Below are positions 20,618 through 28,997 of a stretch of 64,000 nt of DNA, one piece after another. The DNA comes from Brachymonas wangyanguii. Its GTDB lineage: Bacteria > Pseudomonadota > Gammaproteobacteria > Burkholderiales > Burkholderiaceae_C. The notes beneath the pieces were generated by a model, which was not told the origin of the DNA, searched no databases, and worked only from the letters and a program-made list of their open reading frames with translations. A program made the translations under genes and the position numbers. Every line of letters starts with the position of its first letter. The first letter of the stretch is position 1. Location of the stretch: the NCBI RefSeq assembly GCF_045055315.1, contig NZ_CP173677.1:2046001-2110000 (forward strand). The letters are read 5' to 3'.

Positions 20618-21520
20618 ATGCAGAAACTTCCCGATCTCGAAGCCTGGGCGATTTTTGCCAAGGTCGCCGAAACTGGCTCCTTTGCCCGCACCGCCACCGC
20701 CTTCTCGCTGTCGCAGGCCACCGTCTCCAAGGCCATCAGCCGGCTGGAGGCGCGCATCGGCACCACGCTGTTCCACCGCAGCTCGCGCCGCGTCACGCTG
20801 ACGGATAGCGGCCACGCCGCCCTGGAGCGCGCCAGCCGCATCCTGGAGGATGGCGAAGCGGTCGAGGCCGAAATTGCCGAACAGTCCACCAGCCTGCGCG
20901 GCCTGATCCGCATCTCGGCACCCATGTCCTTCGGCATCCGCAAGCTGGCGCCACTGCTGCCGGATTTCATGCAGCAGCATCCGAAAGTGCAGCTGGATAT
21001 CCAGTTTGACGACCGCCAAGTGGATCTGGTGGCAGACCGCTTCGACCTGGCCCTGCGCATTGCCAAGCTGCACGATTCCAGCCTGCTGGCGCGCCGCGTC
21101 TGCCGCATGCGCGTGTTGCTGGTCGGTGCGCCCTCCTACTTTGCGCAACACGGCAAGCCGCAGCACCCGCGTGATCTGGCGCAACACCGCGCGCTGCAAT
21201 ACACCCTGATGCGCAGCCCGGCGCACTGGCGCTTTACCCACGCCGAACACGGTGACTACCAGCAGGAAGTGCCGGCGCAAATCCAGGCCAACAACGCCGA
21301 AGGCCTTACCCCCGCCCTGCTCGCCGGCCTCGGCCTGGCGCTACAGCCCGAATTCCTCGTCGATGACGACCTCGCCGCCGGCCGCCTGGACACCGCCATG
21401 GAGGACTGGCAGATCGAGGAGCTGGCGCTGCATCTGGTCACGCCGCCGGGACGCAGAAGGCCGGCGCGGGTGCAGGCGCTGATGGAGTATCTGGTGGGGC
21501 GGCTGGGGGAAGCAGGCTGA
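20618..21520 (+). CDS. LysR family transcriptional regulator
   Basis: A 300-residue regulator with an N-terminal winged helix-turn-helix (about residues 7-65: WAIFAKVAETGSFARTATAF, then SQATVSKAISRLEARIGTTLF) and a periplasmic-binding-protein-like effector domain from about residue 90. The CrgA/DntR-like type (LIRISAPMSFG) often controls oxidoreductases. ATG 20618 has AAGG ten bases upstream; another ATG at 20603 adds five residues and lacks a ribosome site. It is divergent from pirin. The duplicated dyad points to a small regulon of pirin plus nitroreductase. The effector cannot be predicted. Confidence 0.92.
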   Translation: MQKLPDLEAWAIFAKVAETGSFARTATAFSLSQATVSKAISRLEARIGTTLFHRSSRRVTLTDSGHAALERASRILEDGEAVEAEIAEQSTSLRGLIRISAPMSFGIRKLAPLLPDFMQQHPKVQLDIQFDDRQVDLVADRFDLALRIAKLHDSSLLARRVCRMRVLLVGAPSYFAQHGKPQHPRDLAQHRALQYTLMRSPAHWRFTHAEHGDYQQEVPAQIQANNAEGLTPALLAGLGLALQPEFLVDDDLAAGRLDTAMEDWQIEELALHLVTPPGRRRPARVQALMEYLVGRLGEAG

Positions 21521-21556
21521 CATGCCGTACGTAGTCACAAGTGCCACCCTGACGTT

Positions 21557-21610
21557 ATCACCGCAAATTCTGCGGCGATAAAGCACTGCAATCACCGCAA
21601 GATCTGCGGC
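21557..21610. repeat. Two tandem 20-bp palindromic repeats
   Basis: Copies at 21557-21576 and 21591-21610 agree at 18 of 20 bases. Each contains the inverted repeat CCGCA-N5-TGCGG, and the copies are spaced 34 bases start to start, about three helical turns. They lie between the lysR stop and the tRNA-Lys terminator. They could be a paired operator or a small dispersed repeat family. Confidence 0.6.
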
Positions 21611-21621
21611 AGGCAACAAAA

Positions 21622-21649
21622 AAGGCCTTGAACTCGCGTTCAAGGCCTT
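21622..21649 (-). terminator. Rho-independent terminator of tRNA-Lys
   Basis: A perfect 12-bp stem (AAGGCCTTGAAC) with a TCGC loop. On the minus strand it is followed by a run of Ts, seven bases beyond the tRNA 3' end. Confidence 0.88.
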
Positions 21650-21656
21650 GAATGGG

Positions 21657-21732
21657 TGGTGGGTCGTGCGTGACTCGAACACGCGACCAACGGATTAAAA
21701 GTCCGCTGCTCTACCAACTGAGCTAACGACCC
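21657..21732 (-). tRNA. tRNA-Lys (anticodon TTT)
   Basis: A 76-nt tRNA with encoded CCA. The acceptor stem GGGTCGT/ACGACCC, the D arm AGCTCAGTTGGTAGAGC, the anticodon loop CTTTTAA (TTT) and the T arm GTTCGAGTC are all present. It is transcribed from a promoter inside the tcdA 3' end and followed by its own terminator. Confidence 0.97.
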
Positions 21733-21770
21733 ACTCGGCTTCTGTTGTCTTATCGATCACAGAAGCTGAA

Positions 21771-21800
21771 ATTATAGCGAGGTTTTTTCGGTTTTGACAA
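21771..21800 (-). promoter_or_regulatory. Sigma-70 promoter for tRNA-Lys
   Basis: On the minus strand TTGTCA and TATAAT are separated by 18 bases, which puts the transcript start about 30 bases before the tRNA. The promoter overlaps the last codons of tcdA. Confidence 0.65.
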
Positions 21801-22581
21801 GTGGTGTGGAAATTTTTTTCAACATCCACCCTGCCGCTGCCATGCCGAAACTCGCCGTCACCGCCACGGCCGAGCCGTAGCCGCTGCAATTCAGGCTGCC
21901 ATCAGGGCTGTCGGCCCCGGTTTCACAGGCTTCGGGCATGCGCACGGGTTCGCGGCTGAAGACACAAGCCACGTCCATGCGCTTGCCGTCTCGCGGCGCG
22001 CCGTACTGCTTGCGCAGGCGATAACGCAGCTGTGCCAGCAAGGGATCGTGGGTCACACGCGACAGGTCATCGATCTGCATCAGTTCGGCCTGCTGTTTGC
22101 CGCCCGCCGCGCCCACGGTAATGAAAGGCAGCTTGCAACGGCGTGCCCAGGCCGCCATGGCGGTTTTGGCCGCCATCTGGTCGCAGGCATCAATCACGCC
22201 ATCGACATCAGACGGCACCAGCCCCAGCCAGTTGTCGGGATCGACAAAATCATCAATCAGCTGCACCTGGCAATCCGGGTGGTAGCTGGCAATGCGCTGC
22301 TGCATGGCCTCGATCTTGGCCTGGCCCAGCGTGCGGTCGGCAGCGTGGATCTGGCGGTTGATATTCGATTCGGCCACGTGGTCCATGTCTACCAGCGTCA
22401 GCTTGCCGATGCCGGTGCGCGCCAGTGCCTCGGCCGCCCAGGAACCAACGCCGCCAATGCCGACCACCAGCACGTGCGCGGCCGCGATGCGGTCTGCACC
22501 CTGCTGGCCATACAGGCGCGCCACGCCGCCAAAGCGGCGCCCGGCATCCACCTGCACCGGCAACTCCATCGCGTCCATCAT
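21772..22581 (-). CDS. tcdA: tRNA threonylcarbamoyladenosine dehydratase
   Basis: Converts t6A37 in ANN-decoding tRNAs to the cyclic ct6A form, using ATP and the E1-like ThiF fold. The nucleotide-binding loop VVGIGGVGSWAAEAL, SNINRQ and VIDACDQMAAK are characteristic of CsdL/YgdL (TcdA). At 269 residues it has the usual length, with a C-terminal hydrophobic helix that anchors homologues to the membrane. The start overlaps the cpoB stop as ATGATG, indicating coupled translation. A tRNA-Lys gene, encoding a t6A-type substrate, lies directly downstream; this may be coincidence. Confidence 0.93.
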   Translation of the reverse strand: MMDAMELPVQVDAGRRFGGVARLYGQQGADRIAAAHVLVVGIGGVGSWAAEALARTGIGKLTLVDMDHVAESNINRQIHAADRTLGQAKIEAMQQRIASYHPDCQVQLIDDFVDPDNWLGLVPSDVDGVIDACDQMAAKTAMAAWARRCKLPFITVGAAGGKQQAELMQIDDLSRVTHDPLLAQLRYRLRKQYGAPRDGKRMDVACVFSREPVRMPEACETGADSPDGSLNCSGYGSAVAVTASFGMAAAGWMLKKISTPLVKTEKTSL

Positions 22582-23357
22582 TTCAGTCGCGCCAGCCGGT
22601 CACGACCCACGCCAGCCGCTTCGGAAGACGGGTAGCGCGCAATCAGCTGCTGCAGCGTGCTGCGTGCGCCAGCGGTATTCTTCAGGCCGATCTGGCAGTT
22701 GGCAATGGACAACATGGCCTCGGGCGCACGCTCGTGATTCGGCGCCTGACGCACCACGGTCTGGAAATGGCCCATGGCCGACTGGTAGTTGCGCAATGCG
22801 TAATCGGAGTTGCCCAGCCAGTAGCGTGCCGCAATCGCTTCTTCGCCACGCGGATACTGGTTCAGGTAGTTGCGGAAGCCGGTCTGGGCACGAGCGTAAT
22901 CGGCCTTGCGGAAATGCGCCAGCGCGGCATCAAACACGTCCTGGCCATCATCGGCCTCAGCACTGGCGGCCGGCTTGTCGGCCGCCGGCCGGGTTGCAAC
23001 TGCCGCAGCCGCCTTGGGCGCAGGAGCCGCCGGGGCCGCCGCAGGCTGCTCGGTCATGGCGCGCGCCAGGTCGGTGTGGCGCTCCTGGAGCTCGTTCAGT
23101 TCACGCGTCAGCTGCTCCTCGCGTCCGCGGGAGCGTGCCAATTCGGTCTGCAGGGTATCGATCTGGCCCTGCATCTGCTGCACGCTGCTGCGCATGCCGG
23201 TCATTTCCTGTTGCATGCCCTGGTAGCGCTCGCGCAAGTCCAGAATGGCACGACGGGCCTCGTTGTCGCCAAACAGCTGCGCCTGTGCCGGCTGCAGCGC
23301 TGCCAGCGACAACGCCGCTACCAGCACGGTACGCGATTTCAGATATCTCGGGATCAT
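22578..23357 (-). CDS. cpoB: Cell division coordinator CpoB (YbgF)
   Basis: Periplasmic protein of the Tol-Pal system that coordinates outer-membrane constriction with septal peptidoglycan synthesis. The signal peptide is cut after LQPAQA (about residue 27). A trimer-forming coiled coil covers about 30-105. An Ala/Pro-rich linker (105-140) leads to tetratricopeptide repeats (FDAALAHFRKADYARAQTGF and the two after it). The length of 259 is normal. A GAGGA ribosome site precedes ATG 23357. It follows pal by 29 bases. Confidence 0.93.
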   Translation of the reverse strand: MIPRYLKSRTVLVAALSLAALQPAQAQLFGDNEARRAILDLRERYQGMQQEMTGMRSSVQQMQGQIDTLQTELARSRGREEQLTRELNELQERHTDLARAMTEQPAAAPAAPAPKAAAAVATRPAADKPAASAEADDGQDVFDAALAHFRKADYARAQTGFRNYLNQYPRGEEAIAARYWLGNSDYALRNYQSAMGHFQTVVRQAPNHERAPEAMLSIANCQIGLKNTAGARSTLQQLIARYPSSEAAGVGRDRLARLK

Positions 23358-23386
23358 TCCTTGTCCATTCCTCGGGTGGGACGGGT

Positions 23387-23878
23387 TCAGCGGTAGCGGA
23401 ACTCCACGCGGCGGTTGCGCTCGTCATTGCCGGCGCCCGGCACCGCCGGCTGCTCCTTGCCAAAACTCACGGCCTCGATCTGGCTATCTTGCACGCCTTG
23501 CAGCACCAGGGCACGGCGTACCGCTTCGGCACGACGCTGGCCCAGCGCCAGATTGTATTCGCTGCCCCCGATTTCATCGGTATGGCCTTCCAGCACCACG
23601 CCGGTGCCACGGTTGGCATTCAGCCAGCGCGCCTGGCCTTCCACCACCGGGCGCGCATCGGGGCGCACGCTGTAGCTGTCAAAGTCGAAGAACACGGTGC
23701 GCGCCACGTCCTGCGGGCCGCCGCGCGTACCATCGGCCTGGCCAACGCCAACCGGCGTGACGGTGCTCTGGCCGGTGCTGCCAGCCTGGTTGCCGGCGGC
23801 ATCGGCTCCGGTCTTGGGGGCGGAAGAACAGGCGGCCAGGGCGGCGGTGAGTGCCAGGGTCAAGAGGGCGCGTTGCAT
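23387..23878 (-). CDS. pal: Peptidoglycan-associated lipoprotein Pal
   Basis: Outer-membrane lipoprotein that binds peptidoglycan and TolB. The signal peptide ends in a lipobox LAAC, so C17 becomes the lipidated N-terminus. The OmpA-like domain includes FFDFDSYSVRPDARP and LEGHTDEIGGSEYNLALGQRRA, the peptidoglycan-stem binding region. A 40-residue flexible linker lies between. The length of 163 is typical. GGAG precedes the ATG. It sits 72 bases after tolB. Confidence 0.96.
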   Translation of the reverse strand: MQRALLTLALTAALAACSSAPKTGADAAGNQAGSTGQSTVTPVGVGQADGTRGGPQDVARTVFFDFDSYSVRPDARPVVEGQARWLNANRGTGVVLEGHTDEIGGSEYNLALGQRRAEAVRRALVLQGVQDSQIEAVSFGKEQPAVPGAGNDERNRRVEFRYR

Positions 23879-23950
23879 GGGCTATCTCCAATCTATATAA
23901 GGTGGCACAAGGCCGGTCATGGCAACCCTGCCGGGCTGCCGCGTAGTCAA

Positions 23951-25240
23951 TTACTGCAGCGGAGCCCAGGCCGGCTCCCGCAATTCTCCCTGACGACCCG
24001 CCAGACGGGTCTTGATGCTGCCGTCCACCGTGGTCGTCATCAGGGTCTTCTGGCCGCCGATGCGGGTAGCGTACACCAGCATGCGGCCGTTCGGGGCAAA
24101 GCTCGGGCGTTCGTCGTGCGCGGTATCAGTCACCAGCTGCACGCTGCCATCGCGCAAGTCCATCACCGCCAGCTTGAAGCCGCCGCTGCGCGTGATGTAG
24201 GCCAGCAACTGGCCATCGGCGCTGACGGTAGGCGAAATGTTGTAGCCGCCCTGCCAAGTCACGCGCTGGGCATCGCCGCCACTGGCCGGCATGCGGTAGA
24301 TCTGCGGTGCGCCGCCACGGTCGCTGACAAAGTAGATGCTGCGGCCGTCCGGGCTGAAGCGCGCTTCGGTATTGATGCTGCTGCCACTGGTCAGCTGGCG
24401 CGGCTGGCCGCCAGTCGCCGGAAGCAGGTACAGGTGCGAGCCGCCGTCACGCGTCAGCGTCACCAACAGCTGGCTGCCATCGGGCGACCAGGCCGGCGCG
24501 CTGTTGGAGCCCTTGAAGTTGGCGACCTGCTGGCGCTGGCCGGTACGCACGTTGTGCACGAACACCACCGGCTTGCCGAGTTCGAAGGACACATAGGCCA
24601 GGCGGCTGCCATCGGGCGACCAGCTCGGCGAGATGATCGGGTGGTTGCTGGCCAGCGCCGGCTGCGCACCTTCACCATCGGCATCGGACACCCACAACGT
24701 ATGGCGGCCACCGGCCTTGGTCACATAGGACAACCGACTGGAAAACACGCCTTGCCGGCCGGTGATCTGCTGGTAGATCCAGTCGCTGGCGCGATGCGCG
24801 GCCAGGCGCAGGTCGGCCGCTGCCACGGCATAGGTCTGCGAGCCCATGTCGCGTTGCTGCACCACATCCCACAGGCGTACCTGCAGCTGCCAGCCATTGC
24901 CCTGGCGCTGCACGTTGCCGGCCACCAGGTAATCCGACCCCGCCTCGCGGAACACGGCCAGCGCCGGGCGGCTGGCAGCATCGAGCTGTTCGCTGCTCAC
25001 CGGCACCGACTTGAACAGGCCGCTGCGCAACAGGTTGGCCAGGATGATGCCGGAAGGCTGCTGCGGCGCGCTGGCTTCGCCACGGAACGGCGACAGCGTG
25101 ATCGGGTACTGGCTGATGCCGGCACCGGTGACTTCCACACGGAATTGCGCCTGTGCCGTCAGGGACAGCAGCAGGCCGGCCAGCAGGATCCAGAAAGAGC
25201 GCCACAGCGGGCGGGACAAGGAGGGACGGAACATCGGCAT
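23951..25240 (-). CDS. tolB: Tol-Pal system translocation protein TolB
   Basis: Periplasmic beta-propeller protein that contacts Pal and TolA. The signal peptide ends LLSLTAQAQ (about residue 31). It is followed by the N-terminal alpha/beta domain and repeated WSPDG/FSPDG propeller blades (ISPSWSPDGSRLAYVSFE, SAPAWSPDGSQLLVT, EARFSPDGRSIYFVSDRGG). ATG 25240 is used, with 25234 as an alternative; neither has a strong ribosome site. The usual upstream partners tolQ, tolR and tolA are absent: upstream is a 222-bp divergent gap and an ABC exporter. tolB must therefore have its own promoter here. Confidence 0.95.
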   Translation of the reverse strand: MPMFRPSLSRPLWRSFWILLAGLLLSLTAQAQFRVEVTGAGISQYPITLSPFRGEASAPQQPSGIILANLLRSGLFKSVPVSSEQLDAASRPALAVFREAGSDYLVAGNVQRQGNGWQLQVRLWDVVQQRDMGSQTYAVAAADLRLAAHRASDWIYQQITGRQGVFSSRLSYVTKAGGRHTLWVSDADGEGAQPALASNHPIISPSWSPDGSRLAYVSFELGKPVVFVHNVRTGQRQQVANFKGSNSAPAWSPDGSQLLVTLTRDGGSHLYLLPATGGQPRQLTSGSSINTEARFSPDGRSIYFVSDRGGAPQIYRMPASGGDAQRVTWQGGYNISPTVSADGQLLAYITRSGGFKLAVMDLRDGSVQLVTDTAHDERPSFAPNGRMLVYATRIGGQKTLMTTTVDGSIKTRLAGRQGELREPAWAPLQ

Positions 25241-25462
25241 CTACATGACAAACAGCACTGCCACCAATCAGCAGCACAACAGGCGATGACTGGCCGCTGG
25301 CAACATGCCGGCAGCCGTCGCGATCGGAACATGGTAGGCCATGCCCGTGACAGACTGGCTGCGCAACGGGTTACAAAGGGTAAGCAATGGCGACACCCTG
25401 CATGTCCGGCCCGCGTCGCACGCGCGCACTACAATGCAGGCATTCCCTGTCACCGGACTGCC

Positions 25463-27430
25463 ATGAACGATTCCCCCCAGGGTGCTGCTGACAGCGCCAC
25501 CACGCATCGGGGCAGCACTGCCTCCGACTTTGTTCCCAGCCAGCATTCGCTGCTGGTGCGCTTGCGCCGTGTCGCCGCCTATTTCGGTGCCGATCCCAAA
25601 TGGTGGGTGATTGCCGTACTGGCCACGGTGCTCAGCGCGCTGACCGAACCGGCGGTGCCGGCGCTGCTCAAGCCGCTGCTGGACCATGGCTTTACCGATG
25701 GCACGCTGAATATCTGGCTGGTGCCGGCCGCCGTGCTGTTCCTGTTCATCGTGCGCGGCGTCGGCGGCTTTATCGCCCAGTACGCGCTGTCCCGCATCGC
25801 CAACGACGGCATGGTCAAACTGCGCCGCGAAATGTTCGGCCGCCTGCTCGATGCCGATCTCGGCCTGTTCGCACGCCAGTCGGCCAGCAGCCTGTCCAAC
25901 ACCGTGGTCTACGAGGTGCAGAACGGCGCCACCCAGCTGGTGCAGGCGCTGATGGGCATGACGCGCGACTTCTGCACGCTGGTGGCGCTGGTCGGCTACC
26001 TGCTCTATCTCAACTGGCAGCTCACCATGGTGATCGTGATCCTGGTGCCCGGCATGTCCTGGGTCATGCGCAAGCTGTCACGCCGCCTCTACGGCTTGGC
26101 CAAGCAGAGCCAGAAAGCCACTGATGAACTCGCCTACGTGGTCGAGGAAAACGTGCTGGCACACCGCATGGTGCGCCTGCATGGCGCACAGGAACAGCAG
26201 GCGGGCCGTTTCCACATCCTCAGCCGCAAGCTGCGCCAGCTGGCACTCAAGTCCACCGTCGCCAGCGCCGCGATGACGCCGCTGACGCAGTCGGTCGCCG
26301 CCATCGCCCTGTCCGGCGTGCTGACGATTGCGCTGTGGCAATCCCAGTCGCTGCAGGGCAGCGAGCGCGAAGTCACGGTCGGCGGCTTTGTCGCCTTCGT
26401 CACTGCCATGCTGCTGCTGGTGGCACCGATCCGTCGCCTGGCCGATGTCGCCAGCCCGATCACGCGCGGCGTGGCCGCGCTGGAACGCGGCCTGGCCATG
26501 GTCGAAACCGTGCGCCCCGAACAGGAAGCCGAAACGCCCGCCAGCAGCCCGCTGCCAGCCCAGGTGCGCGGCGAGATCCGCTTCGACAACGTGACCGTGC
26601 GCTACCCCTCGCAATCCCCTGGCGTGGCACCGCATGACCTGCCCAACACGATTCCGGTCGAGGCACCGGAACCAGACGACAGCCTGGAAGCGCGCGAGCA
26701 GCAGGCCGCCAGCGCCGGCATTCCGCCCGAGCTGGCGGCCGATGCCGATCAGGGCGCGGCCCTGCAACAGGTCAGCCTGGAGATCCGCCCCGGCGAAGTG
26801 GTGGCGCTGGTCGGCCCCTCGGGATCGGGCAAGACCACGCTGGTCAACCTGCTGCCGCGCTTTGTGCTGCCCACCGGCGGCCAGGTCGAGCTTGACGGCA
26901 TCGCGCTGGACCAATGGCCGCTGGCCGCGCTGCGCCAGCAGATTGCCATGGTCAGCCAGGACGTGGTGATGCTGAACCAGACGATTGCCGCCAACGTGGC
27001 GCTGGGCCAGGAGATCGACCGCGCCCGCGTGGAGCAGGCGCTGGAAGCGGCGAATCTGGCCAGCCATGTGGCGCGCCTGCCGGCCGGCATCGATACGGAA
27101 GTCGGCCACAACGCCACCCAGCTGTCCGGCGGCCAGCGCCAGCGCCTGGCGATTGCACGCGCCATCTACAAGAACGCGCCCATCCTGATCCTCGACGAAG
27201 CCACCTCGGCGCTCGACAACGAATCGGAACGCCTGGTGCAGGAAGCGCTGCAGCGCCTGATGCAGGGCCGCACCACGCTGATCGTGGCACACCGCCTGAG
27301 CACCATCGAGCACGCCGACCGCGTGGTGGTGATGGAACAGGGCCGCATCGTCGAACAGGGCACGCACGCCGAACTGCTGGCGCTGGGCGGTGCCTACGCC
27401 CGCCTGCAGCACCACGGCCTGGCGCATTGA
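25463..27430 (+). CDS. msbA: MsbA-type lipid A / multidrug ABC exporter with an enlarged ATPase domain
   Basis: A fused transmembrane-ATPase half-transporter of 655 residues. It most resembles MsbA, which flips lipid A core across the inner membrane. Helices occupy about residues 48-340. The ATPase domain holds Walker A GPSGSGKTT (about 451), signature LSGGQRQR (about 553), and Walker B and H-loop ILILDEATSALD...VAHRLST. Between the first ATPase strand (FDNVTVRYP) and LQQVSLEI there is a 45-50 residue insert rich in Pro, Glu and Asp that ordinary MsbA lacks. ATG 25463 begins a Ser/Thr-rich N-tail; a TACAAT box lies at 25430-25435. A related peptide or drug exporter cannot be excluded. Confidence 0.82.
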   Translation: MNDSPQGAADSATTHRGSTASDFVPSQHSLLVRLRRVAAYFGADPKWWVIAVLATVLSALTEPAVPALLKPLLDHGFTDGTLNIWLVPAAVLFLFIVRGVGGFIAQYALSRIANDGMVKLRREMFGRLLDADLGLFARQSASSLSNTVVYEVQNGATQLVQALMGMTRDFCTLVALVGYLLYLNWQLTMVIVILVPGMSWVMRKLSRRLYGLAKQSQKATDELAYVVEENVLAHRMVRLHGAQEQQAGRFHILSRKLRQLALKSTVASAAMTPLTQSVAAIALSGVLTIALWQSQSLQGSEREVTVGGFVAFVTAMLLLVAPIRRLADVASPITRGVAALERGLAMVETVRPEQEAETPASSPLPAQVRGEIRFDNVTVRYPSQSPGVAPHDLPNTIPVEAPEPDDSLEAREQQAASAGIPPELAADADQGAALQQVSLEIRPGEVVALVGPSGSGKTTLVNLLPRFVLPTGGQVELDGIALDQWPLAALRQQIAMVSQDVVMLNQTIAANVALGQEIDRARVEQALEAANLASHVARLPAGIDTEVGHNATQLSGGQRQRLAIARAIYKNAPILILDEATSALDNESERLVQEALQRLMQGRTTLIVAHRLSTIEHADRVVVMEQGRIVEQGTHAELLALGGAYARLQHHGLAH

Positions 27431-27448
27431 GCGCCGCCGGCCGGCAGC

Positions 27449-28957
27449 TTACATCAGCACCACGTCGTACTGTTCCTGCGAGAACAGGCCCTCGGCCTGC
27501 AGCGAGATCGGCTTGCCGATGAACTCGCTGAGCGAAGCCAGGTGCTGGCTTTCCTCGTCCAGGAACAGGTCGATCACCTGCGGCGCCGCCAGGATGCGGA
27601 ACTCGGCCGGGTGGAACTGTCGCGCCTCGCGCAACACCTCGCGCAGGATCTCATAGGCCACGCTGCGCGGTGTCTTCACGGTGCCGCGCCCTTCGCAGGC
27701 CGGGCAGGGTTCGCACAGCATGCGCTCCAGCGATTCACGCGTGCGCTTGCGCGTCATCTCCAGCAGCCCCAGCTGCGAAAAATCCCCCACCGTGGTCTTG
27801 ATGCGGTCGCGTTGCAGCTGCTTGCGCAATTCGGCCAGCACGCCCTCGCGATGCTCGGCACGCTGCATGTCGATAAAGTCCACGATGATGATGCCGCCCA
27901 GGTTGCGCAGCCGCAGCTGGCGCGCAATCGCCTGCGCCGCCTCCAGGTTGGTCTTGAAGATGGTCTCGTCGAAATTGCGCGTGCCGACAAAACCACCGGT
28001 GTTGACGTCGATCGTGGTCAGCGCCTCGGTCTGGTCCATCACCAGATAGCCGCCGGATTTCAGGTCCACGCGGCGGCCCATCGCCTGCGCCACTTCCTCG
28101 TCGATGTTGTAGAGGTCAAAAATCGGCCGCTCGCCGCTGTACAGCGCCAGCTTCTGCACCGCGTTCGGCATGAAGGTCTGGCCAAACGCCAGCAGCACCG
28201 CATGCTGCGTGCGCGAATCGATGCGTACGCTGGCGGTGTGCTCATCCACCATGTCGCGCAGCACGCGCTGCATCAGGTTCAGGTCCTGGTGCAGCAATGA
28301 CGGGGCCGGCAGCGTACGCGCGGCCTGGCGCACGCGCGCCGCGGCCTTGCGCAGATACAGCATGTCTTCCTGCAGGTCGGTATCGGGCGCGTCTTCGGCA
28401 TTGGTGCGCACGATATAGCCGCCGGGACGGTCCAGCCCGGGCTCGGGCGGCAGCGTCTCCATCAGCTGCTGCACGCGCTGGCGCAGGACATCGCGCTGCT
28501 CCAGTGCAATCTTCTGCGATACGCCAATGCTGCCGTCGTCACGCGGCAGGTGCACCATCAGGCGACCGGCGATGCTGATATGGGTGGACAGGCGCGCGCC
28601 CTTGCTGCCGAGCGGGTCCTTGATCACCTGCACCATCAGCGTCTGGCCTTCAAACACCAGTTTCTCGATCGGCTTGGGTGCCTGCTGCGAGCGTTCGCCC
28701 TCTTCCTCGCGCCGGTCACGACCCTGGCCACGCTGCCAGACGTCGGCCACGTGCAGGAAGGCGGCGCGCTCCAGGCCGATATCGATGAATGCCGATTGCA
28801 TGCCGGGCAACACGCGTGCTACCTTGCCCAGATAGATATTACCCACCAGGCCGCGCTGCAGCTCGCGCTCCACGTGCAGTTCCTGCACCACGCCGTTTTC
28901 GACGACGGCCGCCCGGGTCTCCTGCGGAGACCAGTTGATCAGAATGTCTTGTTGCAT
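27449..28957 (-). CDS. rng: Ribonuclease G
   Basis: Single-strand endoribonuclease that matures the 5' end of 16S rRNA and turns over some mRNAs. The S1 RNA-binding domain covers about residues 38-128. The catalytic Mg2+ aspartates are D317 (TIDVNTGGFVG) and D360 (IIIVDFIDM). The zinc-link CPAC at 418-421 stabilises the dimer. At 502 residues without a long C-terminal scaffold it is RNase G rather than RNase E. The gene ends the yebC-to-rng operon. A 19-bp perfect palindrome lies in its leader. Only 18 bases separate its stop from the convergent msbA stop. Confidence 0.95.
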   Translation of the reverse strand: MQQDILINWSPQETRAAVVENGVVQELHVERELQRGLVGNIYLGKVARVLPGMQSAFIDIGLERAAFLHVADVWQRGQGRDRREEEGERSQQAPKPIEKLVFEGQTLMVQVIKDPLGSKGARLSTHISIAGRLMVHLPRDDGSIGVSQKIALEQRDVLRQRVQQLMETLPPEPGLDRPGGYIVRTNAEDAPDTDLQEDMLYLRKAAARVRQAARTLPAPSLLHQDLNLMQRVLRDMVDEHTASVRIDSRTQHAVLLAFGQTFMPNAVQKLALYSGERPIFDLYNIDEEVAQAMGRRVDLKSGGYLVMDQTEALTTIDVNTGGFVGTRNFDETIFKTNLEAAQAIARQLRLRNLGGIIIVDFIDMQRAEHREGVLAELRKQLQRDRIKTTVGDFSQLGLLEMTRKRTRESLERMLCEPCPACEGRGTVKTPRSVAYEILREVLREARQFHPAEFRILAAPQVIDLFLDEESQHLASLSEFIGKPISLQAEGLFSQEQYDVVLM

Positions 28958-28972
28958 GAATGAGAATCCAGC

Positions 28973-28991
28973 GCCTGCGACTGTCGCAGGC
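28973..28991. promoter_or_regulatory. Perfect 19-bp palindrome in the rng leader
   Basis: GCCTGCGAC-T-GTCGCAGGC, nine-base arms, sits in the 40-bp gap between the maf stop and the rng start, ending 15 bases before the rng ATG. As RNA it would form a stable hairpin next to the ribosome-binding region. Confidence 0.5.
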
Positions 28992-28997
28992 CGATGC

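Noticed and set aside
22292..25462. Long plus-strand frame running into msbA, opposite cpoB, pal and tolB
   Set aside because: Only the part from 25463 has ABC exporter sequence; upstream it is antisense to good genes and low-complexity.
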